DNA of 64,000 bases from Paraclostridium tenue (GTDB lineage Bacteria > Bacillota > Clostridia > Peptostreptococcales > Peptostreptococcaceae). The notes beneath the pieces were generated by a model. It did no database searches. It saw nothing but the letters and a program-made list of their open reading frames with translations, and was not told where the DNA came from. Position 1 is the stretch's first letter, and every line of letters begins with the position of its first letter. The position numbers were made by a program, and so were the translations under genes. This document shows, one piece after another, positions 43,439-50,235 of the stretch. The stretch is from NCBI RefSeq assembly GCF_039521565.1, contig NZ_BAAACP010000013.1:1-64000 (forward strand), read 5' to 3'.

Positions 43439-43546
43439 TTAATTAATGTAAGTTAAAAATTGTAGTTGTTTTAGGATAGAATATCTTAATATTATATTTT
43501 AAAATGATTATAACTAAACTAAAATAATGAATCTTACATTAATTAA
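43439..43546. promoter_or_regulatory. MFS promoter flanked by 14-bp inverted repeats
   Basis: TTAATTAATGTAAG (43439-43452) and its exact complement CTTACATTAATTAA (43533-43546) flank a promoter, TTGTTT (43466-43471) with TATTAT (43490-43495, spacer 18). Two operators on either side of a promoter suggest repressor looping. Alternatively the arms form the outer stem of a leader RNA. Confidence 0.5.
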
Positions 43547-43577
43547 GGCAAAATTTAATTAATAGGAGTGTATTTTT

Positions 43578-45245
43578 ATGAGCGAATCACAGAAGAAAAA
43601 TAGTACAGGTATAGCTATGTTAGTTTTCTTACTTGGAATTTTTATGGGGGCTATGGATTCAGGAATAGTATCTCCAGCAAGAAATGTAATAGCAAATGGA
43701 CTAGGAATAACTGAGTCAGCTAGTGTATGGATGATAACTATATACACATTAGCTTATGCTGTTTCTATGCCAATTACAGGGAAGCTAGCGGATACATATG
43801 GTAGAAAAAAGGTATATATGATATGTGTTATATTATTTGCCACAGGTTCATTACTTTGTGGAGTATCTGATATGGTAGGTAGTTATCAATTTTTATTAAT
43901 TTCAAGAATAATACAAGCAATAGGTGGAGGAGGTATAATGCCAATTGCCACAGCTTATATAGGAGCTTCTTTCCCAGAGGAAAAAAGAGGTTCAGCTCTT
44001 GGTATGGTAGGTGGAGTATATGGTATAGCAACAGTACTTGGACCTACATTAGGAAGTTTCGTACTTTCAATGGCAGGAGATAGTAGATGGGGATTTTTAT
44101 TTTTAATAAATGTTCCAATAAGTATAGTTATAGTAATTGCTGCATTAAAACTTAAAGAAAACAAAAAAGAATCTAAAGTTAAAAAGATGGATATATGGGG
44201 CTCAGTTGTATTAAGTATTATGGTTGCATCAATAATGTATTGCTTAACAAACTTAAAATTCTATGATTTTGCAAAATCAATTCAATCAATTGATGTATGG
44301 CCTTACTTAATAATATTTATAGTTTTTATTCCTTTATTTATAGCTGTAGAAAAAAGAGCAGAAGATCCTGTTTTAAATTTAAACTTCTTTACAAATAAGC
44401 AAACAGCATTAACATTATTTTTAAGTTTTGTAGTTGGATGTGGGCTTATGAGTACAGTATTTTTACCACAATTTTCAGAGAACGTATTAAGAATTAAAAA
44501 AGGTAGCGGAGGTTATGTAGTAACATTATTTGCTGTGTTTACAGGTATCGCAGCACCTTTAGGTGGTAAATTTATAGATAAGTTTGGAGTTAAAAAATTA
44601 CTTTTACTAGGTTTTGGCGTAAATATAATAGGGGTGTTATATCAAGCATTAGTAACAGCCAATCATCCAAATTTTATAAACTTAACAATAGGATTAGTAT
44701 TTATGGGAGCTGGTATGGGATTTACTATGGGAACTCCAATAAACTACTTAATGATGAGTTTGGTTAAGCCTGAAGAGATATCTATGGGGCAATCAACTGT
44801 ATCATTACTTCGTTCAATAGGGGTTGCAGTTTCGCCAAACTTACTTATAAATTTTGTATCAGATGCAGGTAGAAAGGTACCAGGTGCAATTGAAAAAGTA
44901 ATGCCACATATTCCAGGAGGTTCTTTAGGAAGCGGGCATATGTCTTCTCAAATGATGGATAAGTTTCAAAATGCAGATGTTACAACTATATTTAATACTG
45001 TAAAATCATTTGTAGAAGCTATGTTTAAGGGGCTTCAACACACAATGGGTAATAATCCTAATATGCATTTTGATATATTGAAAAATAACTATTTAGTTAG
45101 TTTAGATAAAGCTAAACCAGCAATAGAAAATGCATATCAGTATACTATGAATCAAGGGTATGCACATTTATTTATAGGAACAGCTGTTATTGCATTATTA
45201 GGGTTAATTGCATCTTTATTTATAAAAAATCATAAAAAAGCTTAA
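43578..45245 (+). CDS. MFS drug exporter, DHA2 (EmrB/QacA) type
   Basis: The 555-residue protein has about 14 membrane helices. MFS motif A is GKLADTYGRKKVYM, motif C PTLGSFVLS, and the opening FLGIFMGAMDSGIVSPAR is DHA2-like. A loop of about 60 residues between the last helices is rich in Gly/Met/Ser. Such proton antiporters export lipophilic cations or other drugs. TAGGAGTG precedes the ATG. The flanking operator pair suggests repressor control, although no regulator gene is adjacent. Confidence 0.9.
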   Translation: MSESQKKNSTGIAMLVFLLGIFMGAMDSGIVSPARNVIANGLGITESASVWMITIYTLAYAVSMPITGKLADTYGRKKVYMICVILFATGSLLCGVSDMVGSYQFLLISRIIQAIGGGGIMPIATAYIGASFPEEKRGSALGMVGGVYGIATVLGPTLGSFVLSMAGDSRWGFLFLINVPISIVIVIAALKLKENKKESKVKKMDIWGSVVLSIMVASIMYCLTNLKFYDFAKSIQSIDVWPYLIIFIVFIPLFIAVEKRAEDPVLNLNFFTNKQTALTLFLSFVVGCGLMSTVFLPQFSENVLRIKKGSGGYVVTLFAVFTGIAAPLGGKFIDKFGVKKLLLLGFGVNIIGVLYQALVTANHPNFINLTIGLVFMGAGMGFTMGTPINYLMMSLVKPEEISMGQSTVSLLRSIGVAVSPNLLINFVSDAGRKVPGAIEKVMPHIPGGSLGSGHMSSQMMDKFQNADVTTIFNTVKSFVEAMFKGLQHTMGNNPNMHFDILKNNYLVSLDKAKPAIENAYQYTMNQGYAHLFIGTAVIALLGLIASLFIKNHKKA

Positions 45246-45257
45246 GAATAAATATAT

Positions 45258-45298
45258 AAAAAATAGTTATCTTTAATTAAAGATAACTATTTTTTATA
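45258..45298 (+). terminator. Terminator of the MFS gene
   Basis: AAAAAATAGTTATCTTTAA (45258-45276) mirrors TTAAAGATAACTATTTTTT (45277-45295), a long stem with a T-run. Confidence 0.9.
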
Positions 45299-45366
45299 TA
45301 TTATTGTAAAATTTAGTATATGATATAATATACTAATATTAATAAAACTAAGAAAGAAGGAGTTAC

Positions 45367-46287
45367 ATGGAAATAAGAAAAATGACTGAAGCAGCTATTA
45401 TGTCTGCTTTGTTTGTAGTTTGTAGTATTTTTGCAATATCAACAGGTTTTTTATATGCACTTTATATAGATATGATAGTTCCAATATTTATTGCAATTAT
45501 ATACTTAAGATGTGATTTTAAGTTTAGCGCACTTTCTATGTTAATTTGTTTAGTTATAATAGGTTTAATCATGGGAGATATAGCTTCAGCAATTTGTATG
45601 AGTCAAAGTATGATAATTGGAATTATGTGTGGTTTTATAATTAATAAAAAAACTAAAATGCTAGATGACTTATTTTATTTAAGTATAATATCTTGTTTTA
45701 TAATGGTATTAGTAGATGTTTTATTTTCAAACTTAATTGGATTCAGTATTATGAAGGACTATCAACAAATGTTAGCTAAAGTTCCAATTAGTGAAAGCAT
45801 AAAATCTTCGTTAGTATATATTCTTATTGCAACTCTTCCTTTAGGAACTATAATAATGACTTACTTTGGAAGTTTATTTATAGGAAGCAGAATAAAGTGT
45901 TTAAAAGAAGTAGCCAGTCAAAAGTTTTATATATTAAAGAATATAAGAAAGTATGCAAATTTTATATTTTGTTCTAAAATTACAGTATATATAGGATTAT
46001 TATATTTACTTATTCTTCAAATTAAAGATTTAACTGGATTTGAGATAAATCATGTCTACTTACTTACAGTGACAGAAACTATAAAATATATAATTTATTA
46101 TTTTTTAATAAGGGATGCTTATGCATATCTTAGGCTATATACTTATCAAAGAACTAAATCTATAAAAGTTTTAAATATAATGGGAATGGCTTTTTTAGGT
46201 TCATTAGTTTTAAAATTTAAAATAAGTTTTTGGATAATATCAATTATTTCATTTTTTTATGTTCCAAGAAAACTTCAGACAATATAA
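45367..46287 (+). CDS. DUF2232 (YybS-like) membrane protein
   Basis: The 306-residue protein has about eight membrane segments and the DUF2232 opening (KMTEAAIMSALFVVCSIFAI), which resembles ECF-transporter S components. YybS in Bacillus lies near the gdpP-rplI cluster. Here the gene stands alone. Function and substrate are unknown; a role as a vitamin-type S component is speculative. AAGGAG precedes the ATG by 6 bases. Confidence 0.82.
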   Translation: MEIRKMTEAAIMSALFVVCSIFAISTGFLYALYIDMIVPIFIAIIYLRCDFKFSALSMLICLVIIGLIMGDIASAICMSQSMIIGIMCGFIINKKTKMLDDLFYLSIISCFIMVLVDVLFSNLIGFSIMKDYQQMLAKVPISESIKSSLVYILIATLPLGTIIMTYFGSLFIGSRIKCLKEVASQKFYILKNIRKYANFIFCSKITVYIGLLYLLILQIKDLTGFEINHVYLLTVTETIKYIIYYFLIRDAYAYLRLYTYQRTKSIKVLNIMGMAFLGSLVLKFKISFWIISIISFFYVPRKLQTI

Positions 46288-46318
46288 AAACCTCGTAACT
46301 TTTATTACGAGGTTTTTA
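46286..46318. terminator. Bidirectional terminator
   Basis: AAAAACCTCGTAA (46286-46298) pairs with TTACGAGGTTTTT (46305-46317) between the DUF2232 and DUF3783 genes, which converge. Confidence 0.9.
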
Positions 46319-46732
46319 TTAATGGTTAATAGGTTTACCAGCTTTTAAAGCTTCACGCTCTTCTAATAAATTACTTACTAAAGTATTTACATCCCAATTT
46401 AAAGAAGTTTCTGTAACTACAGCTATTAAAGGGTTAGGTATTCTAAATTTTTTTAATGCATCTATAAAAGAATGTATTTTAGAATGGTCAACATTATTAA
46501 ATATAACAGCTTTATGTATTAAACCATTTTCACAGTTATCATCTAATTTTCCTTCTAAAACATCTTTAATCAAAGAATTTCCATTTTTAGGAGTAAGAAT
46601 TATTTTTTCTTTAATTCCTATTAAACCACATATATTTTTTAACATAGTCAATTCTTTATTATTAAAATTGTATAATATTGCACAAGCATTTTCATTAGAA
46701 GTAGATAATTTATTTATATTTTGAAAACTCAT
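46319..46732 (-). CDS. DUF3783 family protein
   Basis: The 137-residue soluble protein fits DUF3783, a Clostridia family, by its features: ACAILYNFNNKEL early, KAVIFNNVDHSKIHSFIDAL in the middle, and the closing PLIAVVTETSLNWDVNTLVSNLLEERE. A TTG 12 bases upstream is in frame but overlaps the ribosome site. GGAGG lies 5 bases before the ATG at 46732, so I start there (MSFQNINK). The function is unknown. Confidence 0.8.
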   Translation of the reverse strand: MSFQNINKLSTSNENACAILYNFNNKELTMLKNICGLIGIKEKIILTPKNGNSLIKDVLEGKLDDNCENGLIHKAVIFNNVDHSKIHSFIDALKKFRIPNPLIAVVTETSLNWDVNTLVSNLLEEREALKAGKPINH

Positions 46733-46806
46733 ATTAACCTCCAAAAATATATTAATATTATTATTAATACCTATTTAAATTTATTCTAAACATTATAAAT
46801 AATAAT

Positions 46807-46836
46807 TTGTACTTAAGTATTAGAATTTAATATAAT
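46807..46836 (+). promoter_or_regulatory. Promoter of an orphan plus-strand transcript
   Basis: TTGTAC (46807-46812) and a perfect TATAAT (46831-46836), spacer 18, point rightward between two minus-strand genes. Confidence 0.55.
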
Positions 46837-46842
46837 TGGAAC

Positions 46843-46995
46843 AACTCCAAACACTACTTAGAAAACTAGCGTAATATGGATAGTATTATTTACAAATTTA
46901 TAAAGTGTAGGAGAAATGCGTTTTTCTTTAGTATTAAAAAACTTGAGAAAATGTCAGAATAGCAAAAGTGAGCTAAATTAGCTCACTTTTTTTAT
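46843..46995 (+). ncRNA. Candidate small transcript with micro-ORF
   Basis: A plus-strand promoter (46807-46836) and a strong terminator (46964-46990) bound a unit of about 150 bases lying between two minus-strand genes. It contains a 21-codon frame at 46916-46981 (starts MRFSLVLKNL, stop in the terminator stem). CTCC (46845-46848) and ACACT (46851-46855) near the 5' end can pair with GGAG (46910-46913) and AGTGT (46904-46908), hiding the ribosome site. The AGGAG is only two bases from the ATG, closer than usual, so it may act as RNA rather than message. Confidence 0.5.
46964..46995. terminator. Bidirectional terminator before the M24 peptidase end
   Basis: AAAAGTGAGCT (46964-46974) and AGCTCACTTTT (46980-46990) pair perfectly around AAATT. 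It ends the plus-strand micro-transcript and the minus-strand peptidase. Confidence 0.9.
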
Positions 46996-48059
46996 AAAAT
47001 CATAAGTTCTTTAGGGAACTTAGTAAGTATCTCTATTCCATCATCTTTTACAAGTACAGTATCTTCTATTCTAACTCCACCAAACCCTGGAATGTATAAA
47101 CCAGGTTCCATAGTTATTATACAATTTTTTTCTATTACCTTACTTCCATAGTTACCTAAAAATGGTTCTTCATGAAGGTCCATCCCAACACCATGACCTA
47201 TTCCAGGATAGTAAAACTCTTCATATTTTTTTATAACTTCTCTTATAGCTTGATCAGGCTCAAAAGCTAATACTCCAGCTTTTATCTTACTAAGACCTAC
47301 TAATTGAGCTTCTTTAACAAGATTATAGATTTCTAAGTGTTTTTCACTAGGTTTTCCTACTATAAAAGTTCTAGTCATATCTGAAATATATCCATTATAT
47401 TTAGCACCAAAATCTATAGTAACAAAATCTCCATCTTCTATTAATTTTTTATCTGGTTTACCATGAGGAAGAGAAGTTTTAGCTCCTGAAATTAAAATAG
47501 TTTCAAATCCTATTTCATCAGCACCATTCATTTTTAAGTAAAATTCAAGTCTAGCACATAATTCCTTTTCACTAACTCCAACTTTTATGTGAGGAACTAA
47601 TTCTTCAAGCGCTTTATCACTTATTTCACAAGCTTTTTTTATATAACTTGCTTCGGTTTCATCTTTTATATATCTTAAAGATTCTACAATTCCATCAGTT
47701 CCCACAAGTTCTATATCACATAACATATTTTTTAAAGCTTCATATCTATCAAAAGTTATATTACTTCTTTCAAAACCTAATCTCTTTACATCATTTTCCT
47801 CACAAATATGACTAACTGCTTTTATAAGATTTCTATCAAATAAATGCCAGTTAACAACTTCAAAACCTACACATTCTTTCTGAGCTAATTCAGTAAATCT
47901 ACCATCAGTTATAAGATAAAATTTATCTTTGCACGCTAAAACAAATGCAGCTTCATCTGTAAATTTACTAATATAATTTACATTAGAGCGTTTTGTTAAA
48001 AATATTGCATCTAAATTATTCTCATTGAGTAATAATGAAAGTCTGTCTGTTCTTTTCAT
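46992..48059 (-). CDS. M24 aminopeptidase (Xaa-Pro type)
   Basis: The 355-residue protein has an N-terminal creatinase-like domain (to about 125) and a pita-bread catalytic domain. Metal ligands lie in FVTIDFGAKYNGYISDMTRTF, GIGHGVGMDLHE, ITMEPGLYIPG and GVRIEDTVLV. It would trim Xaa-Pro peptides using two metal ions. Upstream in-frame codons extend the frame 87 bases. The ATG at 48059 has AAGGGGG seven bases upstream, and the protein then starts like family members (MKRTDRLSLLLNENNLDAIF). Confidence 0.93.
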   Translation of the reverse strand: MKRTDRLSLLLNENNLDAIFLTKRSNVNYISKFTDEAAFVLACKDKFYLITDGRFTELAQKECVGFEVVNWHLFDRNLIKAVSHICEENDVKRLGFERSNITFDRYEALKNMLCDIELVGTDGIVESLRYIKDETEASYIKKACEISDKALEELVPHIKVGVSEKELCARLEFYLKMNGADEIGFETILISGAKTSLPHGKPDKKLIEDGDFVTIDFGAKYNGYISDMTRTFIVGKPSEKHLEIYNLVKEAQLVGLSKIKAGVLAFEPDQAIREVIKKYEEFYYPGIGHGVGMDLHEEPFLGNYGSKVIEKNCIITMEPGLYIPGFGGVRIEDTVLVKDDGIEILTKFPKELMIL

Positions 48060-48219
48060 AATTGTCCCCCTTATAATAAGAAAATGTTTTCTTGATGATA
48101 TTATATCAATAGTTAAGGATAATTTAAATATTTTAAAGATAAACACTTGTTATAAGCACATCAAAAAAGATATTATAGTATATAAAGTTTTATCTAAGAT
48201 AAGTTTAAAGGAGTAATTT

Positions 48220-48639
48220 ATGAATAGAGCTAAATTTTTAAAATATTTAACTTTAAAAATATCAAAGAGGCCAAATAAGGGAAAGCATATAATAGTAAAA
48301 AAAATTTTAGAGAAAATATTAGAAAAAGTATCTAAAATTTTAATAGTTCCGCCAATTGTGTTTACTGGTGTGATGATTATGGGTATGCTATTACTGTTAG
48401 GAATGAGTATGTTTACTATAAAATTTTTTCCTTATTTTGTTCATATGCTGGATACTAGATTAATATTAGGAACTATAGGTATTGTTATTAGTTTAGTATT
48501 TATTAGTTTAAGTATAATTGGATGGCCTATATATATAATAGTTTTAGTAGGTGGAATTTGGTTTATAAGATCATATAGAAAATTTATAAAAAATCATTAT
48601 TTATATAAAAGAGCAAATGATTTTATAGATAGGATATAG
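48220..48639 (+). CDS. Small hypothetical membrane protein
   Basis: The 139-residue protein is basic at both ends and has two or three hydrophobic segments (about 42-67, 75-95 and 97-117). I know no family. AAAGGAG precedes the ATG by 8 bases. It is divergent from the M24 peptidase and lies 56 bases before mnmA on the same strand, so some read-through into mnmA is possible. Confidence 0.6.
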   Translation: MNRAKFLKYLTLKISKRPNKGKHIIVKKILEKILEKVSKILIVPPIVFTGVMIMGMLLLLGMSMFTIKFFPYFVHMLDTRLILGTIGIVISLVFISLSIIGWPIYIIVLVGGIWFIRSYRKFIKNHYLYKRANDFIDRI

Positions 48640-48695
48640 TTAACACTTTAAAAAATAAGTCAAAGTATATATAATATAAAGAACGAGGTGATAAT

Positions 48696-49781
48696 ATGAA
48701 AAAGAGAGTAATGATCGGTATGAGTGGTGGGGTAGACAGTTCTGTTGCCGCATATCTTTTAAAAGAACAAGGCTATGATGTAATAGGAGTTACTATGAAG
48801 TTATGGCAAGATGATGATGATGAACTTATAGAAAATGAAGGCGGATGTTGTTCACTTGCAGCTGTTGAGGATGCAAGAAAAGTTGCAGATAAAATAGGTA
48901 TACCTTTTTACGTATTAAACTTTAGCGATGTATTTAGAGAAAAAGTAATAGAACCATTTATAGATGAATATTTAAACGGGAGAACGCCAAATCCTTGTAT
49001 CGCTTGTAATAAACACATAAAATTTGATGACTTTTTTAATAAAGCACGTCAAATAGGATGTGATTATGTAGCTACAGGGCATTATGCTAAAATAGAAAAA
49101 GATGAAGAAACAGGTAGATATTTACTTAAAAAGTCTGTTACGGATAAAAAAGATCAAACTTATGCATTATACAATTTAACTCAAGAACAATTAGAACATA
49201 CTTTACTTCCAATAGGAGATTACGAAAAAGATAGAGTAAGAGAAATTGCAAAAGAAATTGGTATAGATGTTCATAATAAACCAGATAGTCAAGAGATATG
49301 TTTCGTAAAAGATAATGACTATGCTGGATATGTAAAAAAACACTCTAAAAGAAGAATTGATCCAGGATTTTTTGTAGATACTAAAGGAAATGTATTAGGA
49401 AAACACAAAGGCATAATAAACTATACTATAGGTCAAAGAAAAGGACTAGGAATAGCATTTGGTAAACCTATGTTTGTAGTTGATATAGATCCTATTAAAA
49501 ATACAGTTGTATTAGGAGATAACGAAGATATATTTTCAAATGCATTAATAGCTAAAGATGTAAATTTAATATCAATTGATGATATAAAAGAACCTATAAG
49601 AGTACAAGCTAAGGTAAGATACTCTGCAAGACCATCTGATGCTACAGTGACTAAAGTAGGTGAAAATACGATTAAAATAGTATTTGACGAGCCTCAAAGA
49701 GCTATAACTAAAGGTCAATCAGTAGTAATGTATGATGGAGAAAAAGTTGTAGGTGGAGGAATAATAGAAAAAAGTCTATAA
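48696..49781 (+). CDS. mnmA: tRNA 2-thiouridylase
   Basis: The 361-residue enzyme 2-thiolates U34 of Lys, Glu and Gln tRNAs. PP-loop GMSGGVDSSVAAYLLK is at residues 8-23. Catalytic cysteines lie in NPCIACNKHIKF and SQEICFVKDNDY, and ATGHYAKIE and YTIGQRKGLGI are family hallmarks. It takes sulfur from IscS, whose operon is 13 kb upstream here rather than adjacent. GAGGTG precedes the ATG by 7 bases. Confidence 0.97.
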   Translation: MKKRVMIGMSGGVDSSVAAYLLKEQGYDVIGVTMKLWQDDDDELIENEGGCCSLAAVEDARKVADKIGIPFYVLNFSDVFREKVIEPFIDEYLNGRTPNPCIACNKHIKFDDFFNKARQIGCDYVATGHYAKIEKDEETGRYLLKKSVTDKKDQTYALYNLTQEQLEHTLLPIGDYEKDRVREIAKEIGIDVHNKPDSQEICFVKDNDYAGYVKKHSKRRIDPGFFVDTKGNVLGKHKGIINYTIGQRKGLGIAFGKPMFVVDIDPIKNTVVLGDNEDIFSNALIAKDVNLISIDDIKEPIRVQAKVRYSARPSDATVTKVGENTIKIVFDEPQRAITKGQSVVMYDGEKVVGGGIIEKSL

Positions 49782-49789
49782 TAAAAATT

Positions 49790-49851
49790 CACTTTGCTTG
49801 AGCGACGTGTCGGCGAATTACTTCATAGTGTCAACGGCTACGTACGTTGCT
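49790..49851. repeat. Locally G+C-rich intergenic element with stem
   Basis: Positions 49797-49851 are about half G+C by my count, in a region near one quarter. AGCGACGT (49801-49808) pairs with ACGTTGCT (49844-49851). CGAC-GT-GTCG lies within. No reading frame with a ribosome site covers it. It looks like a dispersed intergenic repeat or a decayed insert rather than a terminator, since no T-run follows. Confidence 0.35.
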
Positions 49852-49924
49852 AAAAAAACTATTGATTATTTTGATGAAATTTAGTAATATAACATAATCA
49901 GGTAGTATATAATTTAAATACAAT

Positions 49925-50160
49925 GAAGAGAAGTAGTAGATTAATTGATGTTTTACAGAGAGAGGGTTATGGTGAGATCCCTTATAATAGATTAATTGAA
50001 GCAGTCTTGGAGTATCAACTTTGAAATTAAGTAGGAGTTGACGGTAGTTCCGTTATAACTTAAGGTTTTCCGAAGATGCTGTAGATTTTTTACAGTAATT
50101 AGGGTGGTACCGCGAGATATATCCTCGCCCCTATAGTATTATAGAGGCGGGGATTTTTTA
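49925..50160 (+). promoter_or_regulatory. T-box riboswitch for alanine
   Basis: The leader has a stem I region (49931-50005) whose specifier position after ATTGAA reads GCA (50001-50003), an alanine codon. The conserved T-box AGGGTGGTACCGCG is at 50101-50114. It ends in a terminator stem, 50123-50135 with 50140-50152, and six T's. Uncharged tRNA-Ala would pair with the specifier and T-box and favour the antiterminator, allowing alaS transcription. A -10-like TATAAT is at 49908-49913. Confidence 0.95.
50123..50160 (+). terminator. T-box regulated terminator
   Basis: CCTCGCCCCTATA (50123-50135) pairs with TATAGAGGCGGGG (50140-50152; one wobble and one mismatch), followed by T's. It overlaps the antiterminator partner in the T-box. 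Confidence 0.9.
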
Positions 50161-50235
50161 ATTATTAAGAAAGTTATATTCAAAATAAGTATAATTTTCA
50201 ATCGAATAAATACATAAATCAAGGAGGAATTTATA

